A stretch of 64,000 bases of DNA, from contig CM030851.1 in assembly GCA_018105865.1 (NCBI GenBank), positions 12,185,828-12,249,827 of the forward strand, written 5' to 3'. Origin of the DNA: Metaphire vulgaris. Its lineage: Eukaryota > Annelida > Clitellata > Crassiclitellata > Megascolecidae. The notes beneath the pieces were generated by a model. It made no database searches. It worked only from the letters and a program-made list of their open reading frames with translations, and was not told the DNA's origin. The position numbers and the translations under genes are program-made. Shown piece by piece: positions 18,470-38,255 of this stretch (position 1 is its first letter; each line of letters begins with the position of its first letter).

Positions 18470-19792
18470 AACTGGTATAGGGTAAATTAGGCGATGGCCC
18501 TTCATACTCTCCCTCCCTTCTAAATGGGTCGATGGTCAGACAGGGGCATATCGACCGGAACTGTCCAGTTGCCTTTTATCGTGTTTCAGCACGATCACGT
18601 GATATGGCGGTTAAAGGTTTATTGAGTAGATGGATATCCGCTGAAAATTGACTGAGAAAACGCTTGTGCAATGTATTCTTCCTGGATGAATTTCTTTAGA
18701 TATAATGTCACACAATGCCCAAAACAGTAAAAATAAGTAATATTTTTGATGGAATCGACAATACAGTGCATTAACTTAAATTTATTTAGGCCCTAACGTT
18801 AAATTTTTCCAAAAACTACTAAAATAAGTAGTTATTAAACAAATACACAATAATAATAATATACAGCGGTATCCTCTTCGAGCACAGTTATAGGTCTAAA
18901 TTAAGTACAGTTGCTCTTACAAAATCAAGCCTGACAACGTTAGCATAATTTTGCACAATAGCTTATAATCTTTCTTCCAGCTTAAGCTTTTTGTCCGCGT
19001 CACTTTGTCTGGGTGGCCTAAAAATAATTCTCCCACACAACGCCATTTTGAGTAGTTTGGATAAGTCTATATATCTCTCAGTAAGTATGTCTATGATAAG
19101 ACCATTGGTGGCAGCATCTTTCTCTAGGGCTCTTAGCCGACGACGAGACTTGAAACTGTCGATGAGAGATGAAACAATAGCAATTAACCTCATCAACGGA
19201 CAGCGAAGAGAATGTTTGAACTGTGAACTGCAAGAATGCGCGAAAGAATCGGTCAATTCAACGACGACGTCACGTGACAAATATAATACAAAAACACATT
19301 TTAAAAAGTAAAATAATAAAGTTGGAGACAAAAAGAAAAAACCGCAGAAGAAAGAAGAACATCAAGAAAAGACCAAGTACATGAGAAATCGAGAAGGCTG
19401 ATCTTACAGAAGCACAGATCAAGCTTTAAGAGATCGAAAGGGGTCCGTGCGAATTATAGGTTGTAAATGGTGCAGTGCTATAGGGTCCTATGTGACGAGG
19501 AACCCGAAGGACAGCAACCACTTGAATTACATCTCTTGCGAATCCAGAACTAGGCCGTAAAACTTCCAAAACGCTGTTCGATCTCTTTCTGGAGACGTCT
19601 CGACTTTGTCCGACCACATAATAGGCCTAAGAGTCGATTCTTTTCCAGCGAGGCTTTCATCTTCTTCTTCTTCTTCGAGTGGTTTAGATCTTAGAAGCGA
19701 TTCCCAAAAATTATTCTCTTCCGAGACTGGTTCACATCCTGCGGAAGTTAGACACTCAGCAGCAGCAGCAGCAGTTGGGATCTATCTCCTCA
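18470..19792. other. Downstream flank of the protocadherin; no separate gene recognised
   Basis: This is probably 3' UTR near 19793 and then intergenic DNA. A 122-codon minus-strand frame (18963-19331) contains a hydrophilic stretch but matches no family that I recognise. A short CTT run lies at 19661-19676. Confidence 0.4.
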
Positions 19793-26436
<6,644 letters not shown>

Positions 26437-26672
26437 TCGCAGCCTCTTCTGCTATTGTTCATTGTTTCTGAAAGAAATTGCAGGCATTTTTTTAAAATCG
26501 ATAACGCGAATGTAAAATATTCTAAGGTCTTCTTTATTCACAGACAAAGTGATTCCAATAAACCTCGTGTGCCAGAACATTCTAGAATAGCCTATCACTA
26601 GTTTTACATCAACTCGTCAGCTCGTAAGGCCAAATAGAACGAAAACTGATAGAATAGAACAGAACACTGTAT

Positions 26673-26841
26673 CAGTGTTTTATCCAGACCCCAGCCCTTT
26701 AGGGGGTGGGGGCAAATTGACGTGGCTGGCGGGAAGAGACACCGTTCAATGCAAAAATTGTGTCACTGCTGAAATTGGGGGGGGGGGGAATTTGAGGTTT
26801 TGGAGGGGTAATCTTCTCCAACAGGCCTGAATAAAACACTG
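26673..26841. mobile_element. MITE with CAGTGTTTTATCCAG ends
   Basis: The left end CAGTGTTTTATCCAGACC pairs with the right end GGCCTGAATAAAACACTG. The ends resemble, but are distinct from, the CAGTGTTTATTCTAG family. The 169-bp body is G-rich and non-coding. No clear target duplication is visible. Confidence 0.65.
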
Positions 26842-27396
26842 TTCGGTGTACGCAAGTTACGCGATTCTCACAAAGCAAAAGAAGTCAAACAATACTAAAG
26901 CAAGTTAGGCCCTGTTAACAGAACATACTGTTACTATACAGTATACACCAACCCAAAATACTTACGCTACAGTAGGCTACACAACATCGAGTACTCACAA
27001 AGCATTTTATTTTAACCTAGAGCACCAACAGTTTACAAAATCGTACAATTAAAACCCGTTTTAAATAACCCTTAATATACGCTGCTGCTATAGTATAGAG
27101 TGTCACAGCTGACAGAAACTGCTGTATATACCTGAACATAAGAGCGATCAAAGAAATTTCTCGTGCGTTTAAATTAAGGGTTTTCCGTCTTTTCATCTTT
27201 TCTCCATTATTGTCCCACTGACCAGATGTACATCCCCTGAAACAATCAGTTGAATCGGTGAGGTCAGCAGAAGGGAGCTGCCCCCAGGGCTCAGGTCCCG
27301 TTTGGGGGGGGGGGTGGCTAGACGAGAATACTGCGCCACATCAGAGTTCAGAGCATTTTATGCCTTTGAATAGTACAACTGATGCTATAAAAGAAT

Positions 27397-27397
<1 letters not shown>

Positions 27398-27463
<66 letters not shown>

Positions 27464-27573
27464 TTTCATTATTTTTAATTATTGCTGTTATTATTGTTGC
27501 TATTGCTGCTGCTGTTATTGTTAGACCTATAATGATAATAATAACAAATGACACTTTTATGATGATGATGATG

Positions 27574-27616
<43 letters not shown>

Positions 27617-27682
27617 GCCTATTAGGTCTGTCAGGTTTATTATTAGTATTATCGTTATTGTAGTAGTAGTTGTTGTTGCTGC

Positions 27683-27735
<53 letters not shown>
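27398..27735. repeat. Cluster of (TTA)n and (TAA)n tracts
   Basis: Three long triplet runs (27398-27462, 27573-27616 and 27685-27735) are separated by short GCTGTTATT-type and GATGATG sequence. Long Ile, Asn and Tyr frames are artefacts. Confidence 0.9.
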
Positions 27736-27739
<4 letters not shown>

Positions 27740-29089
27740 CACTTTTTATAACACCCTTTAAAATACTCTTTTCTGAAAGCGACGAACTGTTTTTAGACAG
27801 ACTCAAATTCCCTCCGGATGCCGACGTAGAAAATTTGTCTGTTCAACCAGTTTCACTCGCTAAGTCGGTGTCACCCGGGTGAATTAAGTGTTGAGGATAA
27901 CACCGCAAAGCGAGTAAAATAGACCGAAAGTCATGTCGAATGATAATTATTACCCTCATCAGAAAATCAAAAACGATTTTTCATCTACACAACTGTTCGG
28001 TCTTCTGTCTCTGGTTTGGTTTCTTCAAGTCGTCGATAAACTTGTACTAAACCAGTGACAGTTGAAATATCAGCTTATAGGCTTAATCTCTGGTTTGGCC
28101 TTCATGTGGTGTGGTTTTCAAGTTTCGAACATCTTAATTACTAACCTTTCTGGCCGCCAGCGGTTTAAAATAATTGACTCGACTCTCTGATCCTAAATCA
28201 ACAAATCCAACACTTTTTAACGCTTCGAAATACTCATGGAGTGCCCGAGCACACACATCTTTCATCTATCTCGACTACCTGAGTTCGTTTTCGGAATTTT
28301 AACACTGAAAAACTATACATTAGGCCTATGGTTACCTTTCGTTAGAGCTCGATAATCGTGCATATGCCCTTAATCTTATAGTAATTAAACTTGACGTAAA
28401 ACAGTCTTCGTATGCAATCGCGATCGTATTAGTCTTTCATGACGGTCTTCAGAGGGGGGAGGGGGGGTGATTACCGGGGGTGTCAGTGACGTTCTTGTTC
28501 TTGTTCTTTGTGTGCCGTTTCCATGCGCATCGGCCCGGGCCCCACTCGACGGTCGGACGTGTCATCGGCAAAGATTTTCGTTAAGCAATCAATGGACCTG
28601 CGGTTCAACAAGCGCTGTTGTTTTCGTCAATGATTTCGAACGATCTATACACGATCAACACCTTGACGAGGCGTCTTCTGTCCGAGCGCACTCGACTGCC
28701 GATCGTAAAAACTGTTCTACCCACCCCCATCCCCATCCCACCCCACCCCACCCGAGGGGCCGGTAGGACCGTCGTCTCTTATGAAAACCGTCTCTCTGTC
28801 TGTCTATCTGTCTGTCTGTCTGTCGCGAGGTGTTTCACGTGTCACGCGAAAACGTACTATAGTGTTTGGTAAGGCACAGTGTGGTGAACTCTATATCAAT
28901 AGTACGTTCTTCACTGGATAGTAATTTGGGAGTTGTAAACTTTAAACAAAAACAAGATATCTAAGAGTACGCTGAATTGGACGAAGCATGCACCCGTAAA
29001 AATATAAAAGTCTTGCGATTCTAATATTAATAAACTAATTCAGAAACAACTGTTACTACTGCCACTACGACTACTGTGCAACTATTATT

Positions 29090-29395
<306 letters not shown>

Positions 29396-29904
29396 GAGTG
29401 AGAAACAGTACGATAGTGTAGTGGTCGACAAACTCTCATAACGAGGCGCATTTGTAGTTTGTACTTAGTGTCCTGTACTCAAAAGGAATAATAGTGTCTA
29501 AGACTCTAAGCCATGCAATTTGGAAGCTACATAGGCAATAATAAATATAATAAAAATAGGCAAGACCTAATATTTAGGATGGTTTCACGAAAACTGTTGC
29601 TCTTCCTATATATAATGCAGCGTTCCGCATTGAGCCAGATAAATCTTCAGCAAAAAGCGACGTTCACATAGGCGTAAAGTTCTGTTAGACCGCTCGGCTC
29701 GAGCCCTCACCTTTTGAAAGGCTAGGCTAATGAATGGAAAAGGTATAGGGGCTGGGACCCCACTTTTCACTAAAGCCATTTTCCTAAAAATCGCGTTTAC
29801 GTAAATTACGTCACATAATAGCAAACAGCTACTAGATATTACGGTTACAATAATTACGCGTTTAAATTATCTCTGTTATAGCGAGTCTCGTATCGTCTAC
29901 AGTA

Positions 29905-29984
29905 GGCCTACAGGGTGGCGCAAAAACCGGATTATATTAAATGCCAAACCTAATGTGTCCGGTTTTTGCGCCACCCTGTAGGCC
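29905..29984. mobile_element. Palindromic mariner-like MITE
   Basis: The arms TAGGCCTACAGGGTGGCG plus CAAAAACCGGA are repeated as their exact complement around a 22-base centre. TA flanks the CAGGGTGGCGC ends (29909-29910 and 29979-29980). A second, diverged copy is at 57619-57697. TA target sites and ACAGGGTG-type ends fit Tc1/mariner elements. Confidence 0.8.
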
Positions 29985-30211
29985 TATATATCTCTGGGTC
30001 TCTTCTGCCACCGAAGCACTCTGGATCTTTCGATCATGGATCGTGATCTAATTTTAACAAGGACTGATCGGTCGTGACTGATTTGGAGCAAGCAATATCA
30101 GTGTAATCGCCATTGATCATTGCACCAAATCGATGTTGAAACTTCTTGAAATCGATGTCAAACAAATTCCTGCAGTCTTAGCTTTCTATCCTATCTCATA
30201 TTTTCTGTATT

Positions 30212-30395
30212 CAGTGTTTATTCTAGACCTTCTCTAGGGGGGGAATCCCTCCCAAATTTTAAAATTCTCTCCCAAATTTTTATATGTTGGCTGGTGGATG
30301 GAAATTCCCCTCTCTCAAAGTGTGGAGACTCAGACCTTGTCCCCCGAAACATTTCAAAATCCCCCCCACTGTCAAGGTGGCTGGAATAAACACTG
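30212..30395. mobile_element. MITE, CAGTGTTTATTCTAG family
   Basis: A complete 184-bp copy starts CAGTGTTTATTCTAGACC and ends GGCTGGAATAAACACTG. The flanks TCTGTATT and TTAGTATT agree at six of eight positions, consistent with an old 8-bp target duplication. Confidence 0.78.
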
Positions 30396-30589
30396 TTAGT
30401 ATTTATTAACTTATTGAAGACTTGCAGTATAAAAATACGGCAACCACGCTTACACATATTAAGTCCAACACAGTTAGAGCCCACTAAACAGCTTAAAATT
30501 CTGTTATTATAGCAAAGCGTCGTTATAAGGTACTTAGCGTATTTTCAGTAGTACTTACTTAGCGTAGGCCTATACTTAGTAAATTAGTA

Positions 30590-30765
30590 CAGTAGAACTT
30601 CGTTGTTACGGATTCGGTTATAACGTTTACTCAGTTATAACGTACTGTGATGTACGATCCTGTGTGATGCGCTACCGCATTGGATGGTATTGTATAGAAC
30701 GTACTTCGGATATAATGTACTAAGCTTTACCGACTTCCTTTAAGTACGTTATAACTAAGTATTAG
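30590..30765. mobile_element. Probable decayed pogo/Tigger-like MITE
   Basis: CAGTAGAACTTCGTTGTTAC follows a TA. Repeated GTTATAACG-type phrases occur, and an approximate complement (TACGTTATAACTAAGTA) lies near 30748-30765. The right end has diverged. Confidence 0.4.
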
Positions 30766-32263
30766 CGTTGCCACGGGGGCAAATTGGGCAACTGCTCCCC
30801 CAACCTGACCCCAGGCCACCTATCAGATTCGCGCAAATCCGGCGAGAATGTTTTTTTTGTAGAGGGGCGGAGGAGTGGGGTGGGGTAAGGAATCTGACAC
30901 GCCAGCCCCCTTTGCCCCCAAAACCAAAATTCCTGGCGACGCCACTGCAACTAAGTTTTACTGTGCTTAATTGTTCAATATAAGCATAACCATGAACATC
31001 AAAGCGATTAGCTACATATCTCGTGAGTACCTGAAGAAGTTCGCTTATAGAATGCTTCCAGAAACTGTTCTTCAATACGAAATCAGATGGTCCGAATGTA
31101 TGCTGTACAGGTCTGTGTCGCTTGCATAGAAGCTATGGTCTTCCCACGATTTCATCACAACCTATCTTCATCCTTTCAACTGTTCGCAAGGCTTTGGTGT
31201 TGATGGCTGTTTAGCCATTTAATTCAGTAGCCTACAGCGAGCACCCTCGCCCTAAATAAGATCGCTTACATTTTTTTAGGAACGCCTCAAAACGTGATGA
31301 TAGGTTATCTGAAAGACGCAACTGGCATTCGAGAATTATTCGCCGCAGGCCTAATGGACGCTCATGCCAAGATGAAAACACACTATTAGTTCGCAACCCG
31401 TAATACAGCCATTATAAAATTCCACGGCCCTGGGTTTCAATGGTCTGCAATCGAAGCGAAAATGTAGCCCCCCCCCCATTTAGGGGTGCGGGTACTTAAC
31501 GAGCACAATAGCCGCGGCGTGCGATTTGACGGGATGACAAAGACAACTGCACTGGGCGAAGTAAGCCATCGCGTGCTTAACTATAGGCTACGCGTTCACG
31601 GCGGCATTTGATGCATTAAATTTTTGCGCATCGCCCGAGCGGTCGTAAAAACTTCGTAGTGCCGTAGACGGGACAGGTCGTTACACCTGGACGGGTTCCT
31701 TTGTGACGACCGCTGAGTTATGCACTTATAGACGCTTGCACGTAATTATGCATGTTATAGGAACGTGCAGCTGCCAACCTTGCCGAGGCAAAGGGCTTGG
31801 TGCCTGCATGGAGTCAACGAGGATGAGAAGTCTGCGACCCTTTTTGTAGGTTTGGAAATTGGTAGGCTATTTCGGGCATCAAAGGAATCTTCTTGACCAT
31901 CTGGAAGACCAATACTGTATCGGCCAGTCAGGTGGAACTTTGTCCCGCAAGTTACAAGACACAGCCCCCCCAGAAATCATTACTATCCATAGGGTAAAAA
32001 TCAAACTAAGCAGGCCTAACCACCAGACCCCATCAGGGTAGGTCTATAGGCAGGCGCGTCTCTTGGTCCGAGCCTCTGCTTAGAAATGGACCTCAAACCA
32101 AAAAGTCTGTATAAATATTTTTAAAAAGCCTATTTTTCCACCGGGGCCAGGTCCCCCTCCTAGAGCTGTAGGTTCATATTAAATGAGCTTAAACAACAAA
32201 TGGGGACTGAAAGAACCCCCCACTAAACCACTGGCTGTAGGCCTATAGATAGACCTGGCCTAA

Positions 32264-32484
32264 GGGGCTGTCCATTAATTATGTCGACAATTTTGGGGCA
32301 ATTTTTTACCTCCTTCCCCCTTGTCAAGTTGTCAACAATTGTCAACTTTCAGTGATCCCCTATAATTATGTCAAAACTTTTGACTCCCCCCCCACTAAGA
32401 CCAGTGACGGGTCCTCTGTCAACAACTGTCAAATTATTTTCAAACCCTTCCCCTAATTTGTTGACGTAATTAATGGACAGCCCC
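32264..32484. mobile_element. MITE with GGGGCTGTCCATTAATTA ends
   Basis: The left end is GGGGCTGTCCATTAATTATG. The right end, TGACGTAATTAATGGACAGC followed by CCC, is its near-perfect complement. The 221-bp body is pyrimidine-rich, with repeated TTGTCAA phrases. Elements with related ends (GGGNCCATCCATA) are at 44868, 48433 and 49632. Confidence 0.78.
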
Positions 32485-32839
32485 AATTTGATCTCCGAAA
32501 GGGTATGGACCTTAACTGCCATTTTAATAGCCTGATGACTTTATTGTCCCCATTTCCTTCTTAGTAATTGTAAACTTTCTAATTAAAAAGAATGAATTTC
32601 GGGTTTATAGTAGACCTATATATCGCTATAGACCCACTGCAAACCACATAGGCCTAGGCGTACTCTTAACTTTTAAGCGCACGTGACATGATATTCGATT
32701 ACGGCCATCTCTGCGTTCTGGTAATGAGTAAATAAATAATTAAATAAATAAATAAATCTATGACTTGCATTGAAGTCTCTGTCTTTCACTGCGGCTGTAT
32801 AGATGCCTAGCTGTCTCACAGTGTAAGCGTGTCTCTAAA

Positions 32840-33491
32840 AGAGCGTCCGAATTGGACAAAACGGTGTAAACTATTTAAAATTACCTGCAAATTATCTATT
32901 GTTAATATGACATCCAAATGCAGTCTGTCGTGATGATAGACAATTAAACCGTAAAATCAGTGTCATCAGTTTCAGACAATTTAATTGCACGAGTTTACTG
33001 TTGATGGGGCCTAGTGGAGTGAGAAAGTGTAAAGCTTTAGTTTGTTATAAACTGCAGTCAATGAAAAACAAAAAATTGCTTCAATCGAGTTGGACTGTCT
33101 AATCACAGTAACTATGCTCTCTTAATGAACCGGTAGATTCGATGGCGTAGCCAGTGCAGTGGCTTACAGTGTAGCGTCCGAATTGGACAAAACGGTGTAA
33201 CTTGTGACATCCACAGTCTGTCGTGTGTGACAATTAAACCGTAAAATCAGTGTCATCAGTTTCAGACAAGTCGAGGGGCAGAGGACTCAGGGAATTTCTT
33301 TACACTGGATAGCATTGCTTCCTTTCTGTGTGGGCGCCCTGTTTTTCAAATCAGTTACGGTGTAGTAGTTTATGTCAGGTTTACTGTAGGGGCCTAAGTG
33401 AGAAAGTGAAAGCTTTGTACCTGCAGTCAATGAAAAGAAAAAATTGCTTCAATCGAGTTGGACTGTCTAATTACAGTAACTATGCTCTCGC
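32840..33491. repeat. Direct duplication, about 290 bp
   Basis: 32840-33120 and 33172-33491 share GCGTCCGAATTGGACAAAAC, CAATTAAACCGTAAAATCAG and GCTTCAATCGAGTTGGACTG in order. The second copy lacks some internal blocks and has about 100 bp of extra sequence near 33270-33375. Confidence 0.8.
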
Positions 33492-33542
33492 CCCAGGCGG
33501 CACTTGCTCTAGCCTCTAGGGGCGGCACTTTCGAGCTTTCTT

Positions 33543-33672
33543 AGAGATTTATTTGCTTGCCAGAGACTTTTGGAGAGTTGATAAAGTTTTTTTGCATGTC
33601 ACACTTTTGCTGAGAATTGAGGGCGGCACGTTTTTCTCGCCTCGGGCGGCACTTTGCCTCGCTACGCCACTG
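33543..33672. mobile_element. MITE fragment, CAGTGGCGTAGCGAGG family (inverted)
   Basis: It ends TTTGCCTCGCTACGCCACTG, the complement of the left end at 11683. GGCGGCAC phrases match the GTGCCGCC phrases in the other copy. Confidence 0.6.
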
Positions 33673-33854
33673 AGCCAGTGTTCTGGAATATGGGGATGGG
33701 CAGATCGACATTTTCGGATCAAAAGATCTTAACAGCAAAACGGTCGTCAATGAGAAGTTCTTCTCACATTCGCGCATTCTCTTCGACCATGCTACCTACG
33801 CTCTCCAAAAAAACTCCACGGTTTCGCGCAAATTCCACTGCTGGATTCAACCAG

Positions 33855-33975
33855 ATTAGGGGCCACCGGGGGGGGTCAGTATAGGGTCCCAACTGGGGGG
33901 GGGGCACTGGGGATGGGCCAGGCACTCAATTGGGGGGGCACGGGCCCCTCTGACCCCCCGGTGGAGCCGCCACTG
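33855..33975. mobile_element. Truncated hAT-type MITE, CAGTGGCGGCTC family
   Basis: GTATAGGGTCCCAACTGGGG through GGTGGAGCCGCCACTG matches the right half of 18268-18461. The left end is missing. Confidence 0.75.
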
Positions 33976-34868
33976 GTGAGATTAAGTGTGAGAACGATAC
34001 TGTCATCGGCACCTTGATTCCACTATAAGGACAGGTGGGCGATTTGTTCAATAGTTTTGATCAGCGATCGTCGTTTCTGCGAAATCGACCTTGCTCCCCC
34101 ACGCCTTTCAGCGACGTATACGGCTAAAAGAGTGTATAATTTCACAAGGACACGCCACAGTCGAGCATGATTTGTACAGCTGCCTACCGCATCCAGTAGG
34201 CTATTCAGTTTTTCCCATTCACGTTAAGTCATGATTTACAGAATATCTTCTTTCAAGGCGTTTTTACGTTGCGTGTACGTTAAGAATTTTTCTGAAGAAC
34301 ACTGCAGCTTAGGGTTTTGGTCACCGGTTCTAGCTGGCTGCATGCATCGATATTATATCCACTATGAATAGACTAAGTCAGACGCAGAGAGAGATCTAAG
34401 ACATAGATTAGTACAAAGGCGGGTACAATAATGTCCTCATGGCAACCGGTCGAACGACTGTTTTGTTCCCCTTGGGAAAAATAATCTAGGTCACAATAAG
34501 CTTAGTCTCATGAATTATGACATTCACAAGGGTTCGGTCTCGGCATGCAAGCCTTTTGGCGTCCCACTGTGGCAGATGTTTTGAGATTTAGCCGGCGCGT
34601 GACAAATTTCTTGATAAACAGACCCTTTACATTATTACTCTTTCGATCGCATTTGCAATACTGTAACTGTGACACTGTGTGAACATTTCAAAGCTTGCTT
34701 GCCCGGACACAGTCCAGTAAAGACTATGTCTTAGGTCTACAAGTTCGCATGACCGACAATAATATTATTATTATATTGATGGTAATCGCACGGAAGACTA
34801 AATCCCACTGCTGCATGCAACTCGCTATGGCAATTTAGTAAATATGCTTTCTTTCTACTAACTGTGCC

Positions 34869-35056
34869 CATTGTTTATTCTAGCCACCTTGACATTGGAG
34901 GGGATTTTGAAATGTTGGGAGACAAGGTCTGAGTCTGCACTTTTTTTTTTTTTGGGAGATTTCCATCCCAATTCAACATATAAAAAATTGGGGGGGGGAG
35001 GATTTTAAAACTTTGGGGAAGAAATTTCCCCCCAGAGAAGGCCTAGAATAAACACC
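34869..35056. mobile_element. MITE, CAGTGTTTATTCTAG family (inverted, diverged ends)
   Basis: CATTGTTTATTCTAGCCACC at the left and GGCCTAGAATAAACACCG at the right bracket a 188-bp body. Read in reverse, the body matches 30212-30395, including GACTCAGACCTTGTC. Confidence 0.75.
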
Positions 35057-35100
35057 GACTGAGCTATGCAGCAATACGGTAGTATATGGTGCAACTTAGT

Positions 35101-35540
35101 CAGTGGCGTAAACTTGGATGTTAAAACGGGGTGCCAGAGATATTTTACACCCCCCAATTTGAGGTTGACACCCCAAAATTTGGTAATGTGACAATGGTAT
35201 GCATACAAAATGCACACTAATTATCTCCGGACACCCCCCCAATTTGAGGTTGACACCCCCAAATTCACAATCCTATAAATATCCCTGTGGGGTGCCAACC
35301 ACAAGTGGCATAGCCAAGGAGGGGGTTGGGTGTTAAACCCTTCTGGATGTCTGAAATTTAAAAGAGTTTCTGTGCATTTTTTATTTTGGGATGCACTTTT
35401 GGGGGTCAAATCCCCTGGCTACTAGTCTATTGAATGTAACAGTGTAAGAGGTGACCTTATTTTTTGCTTGTCAAGATTTTTTTAAGTTGGTCACAGTCAA
35501 AACCACACCCCCCCTTCCAGAAATCCTGGCTTTGCCACTG
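35101..35540. mobile_element. Composite element with CAGTGGCGTA ends and an inner CAGGGATATTT-family copy
   Basis: The outer ends are CAGTGGCGTA and TTTGCCACTG. Inside, about 35131-35288, lies a copy of the 38538-38704 family, with ATTTGGTAATGTGACAATGG and a right end AAATATCCCTG. No coding sequence is present. Confidence 0.55.
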
Positions 35541-37780
35541 CCAACCACTATACCCTTCCCTTCCCCACTGCAGTAGAGAAACTTGAAAAAGTTTATTACA
35601 AATGTTCCGTCACAGTGTGATTTAACCTTCTTGACAGATACAGTACAAAGTTTTGCACAGACACTAAGCACCAGTCAAATCTTCTGTAAGAAACAATACA
35701 GGAACGTGAATTAAAGCTGAAAGGATGGTCCAAATGTTTTGAAATTGCTTCACAGATATGCAGGAAAAATATAATTATAGTCGACCTGAAAATAAATGCT
35801 TAGCAAGGCGGCAAAACAGCTTCTCAACATCACCTTCAGAATTTCTTTTAACTATCAAACGTTTGTAATAATTGCAACAAATGCACATTGCGATCTTCTG
35901 AGTTCAACCAGCACACAAAACACACAAAGTTTTACAAGAAAATCAGGAATACGTTAAACAATAATCACAAATCTTGTCTCTGAAGCGCCAATATCTGGCA
36001 AGACAATGCAACTTCTCGCTATAAAAGCAATGACAAGAAAACGCTATCAGACACACTGACTAATTGTGAAGAGTTGGTCATTAAAAAATGTGACAATAAA
36101 ATAATTATTCACTGTACCGGTAATTTGGTCGGTTAACTTCAGAAAGGACAACGATAAGCGATACAGTACAGTACATAATTGCTGCAAGTCACACCGCAAA
36201 GGTAACTAACACAATATAACGTGCTGTACAATACACCAACTCATCCGCCAAGTGACCGAAGAATTCGCGTATAGCAGCAGCAGTTGTACACCTCAATACC
36301 ATTTTATCAAGTCATAAAATACATTTATGGATAAAAAACTCAGTTAATATTCTAGTTGATACAAATCCTGTGCGCTGCCACAATGATATATATTCTCTTG
36401 TTGGGTTTGAGTACAGTATGGCATAGAGGTATGCAGAAAATACAAACTTTTGATTATTGTCAACTCTTTAGCCACAAATAGACAAATGACAATAGCAGAG
36501 AATGCTTGTAGCACTGGTTATAAGTGGTCAATCAACTGTAATAGAAAACTGCTGATCATATGAATGCTCAAAAATGCAGAGTAGATAACTGGTGAAAACA
36601 AATCTGGCAGGCATGAAATATTTACAGTTTCTGCTGCCGTCCCCATGGTCGCAAAACGCTTTCAAACGTTACATAACTCAAACAGAATTTGCTGAATACA
36701 TCTTAAGTCACCATTTCAAAAATGAAACTTTGCTGATATGATCAAAAAATCAAAATTAAATAGAGAAAAGAGCTCCGGTTAGTGAGATCCAAATGACACA
36801 ATGAAACTGATGAGTTCGCTTTGGATTACACCACAAGATCGTTTTTGAAATATGAAAATCCAAAGCGGCGGCACTTGCGGTGATAAAGAAACTGCTCAGA
36901 TTTTTACTGATGCAGCAAAAAGAGAGGTTAAACATCTGAAGATACAAACCCAAGACTGTCCTACAAGGTTTGAATCAACTGCCAAACGGCAGTACTAAAA
37001 CAAACAAACCACCGTATATATTATATATACCTACTACTAAATCAACACGAAGTTTCTCAAAAAACAAAAAAAATCAGGGATAAGATAGCAGCTACAAAGA
37101 CCAGCCAACGTTTACAAGCAAGAAATAATATTCCAGCATTTCAGTCATCTGCGGCAACACAGCACATAAAATTTCAGATCTGTAAAGTCAGGATCCAATG
37201 GAAGAGAGGCAGTGGTTGGCACAACTTTCGACAAAGAATCACAACACTGAATCTTAATCTTCAGCCCTGATATACCCTGATTTAAATCTTGAATCCACAA
37301 CCAAACAAGCTATTAATATCCAAAGAAATTCTGGAAACTGTTCCATCTGTTGATTTCTACATCAACTAATTTTACTGACCGATTGAAGACGATGAAGCTC
37401 GACTATATGTTATGGTAAATATTTTGGAATAACCAACAAGAATGACCAAAAGATTATGAACTCCAGGATGAAAGTAATGTCGTTACTGTTATTGCATTGT
37501 CAAGGCTATACAAATGCTACATTACATTACGTTGCCTTAACGGAACGAGATTCACGATAACATGACATCAACATTGGTCTTCACAATCATACACGTTATA
37601 TCAAACTATATTAAGATAACAGTTGCTTACAGAATATTATCAACTTAAAACGTGGAATTTGTCAGCAGCTATTACATTAACAGGCATTTCAAAATAATGA
37701 CATAATCGACATTTTCAGAAATTTCCAGTTTACAAAAAATAAGATTCAAGCCATCTAAATAAACGATCACTGATTCAGTC

Positions 37781-37840
37781 CAGATCCATTTATATCTGAT
37801 CAGATCCATTTATATCTGATCAGATCCATTTATATATGAT
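37781..37840. repeat. 20-bp tandem repeat, three copies
   Basis: CAGATCCATTTATATCTGAT is repeated three times with a single change in the last copy. It lies in the AT-rich stretch downstream of ITPK1. Confidence 0.95.
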
Positions 37841-38255
37841 CAGCCAGTAGCATTTCTGATAGAATAATAATAATAACTCAAGAGAGCAACATGCAAAACA
37901 CAAAGTCAGATAATAATAAAATCATACATCATCATACATTTATCAAAACTGCAAAGAAACAGCCGTACGGCAACTTACGGGTTTACGCCTTCAACCGATA
38001 CCAACTATTCTGCATGCATTTACAAAAAACTATTTTCAAACCTAGTCATTCTCATATAATGAATAAAATAAAATAAAAAAATAAACTACAAAGCTAGACG
38101 AAAAATCTCTGCTTTGGCTTGAGACAAGCTGAGCTCAAGGAGACGTGCCATCCACTTCCGACTGCAGTTTTTATGCACGCATGTCAGGTCGCACAACTCA
38201 ACTCCCGACGCAACTCCCACTGGCCCGATTGGAATGACGCACTGGAACACGACTT

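Noticed and set aside
18963..19331. 122-codon minus-strand frame with RRRLRALEKDAATNGLII
   Set aside because: No family was recognised, the opposite strand is equally open, and no splice context supports it. It could be a transposon remnant.
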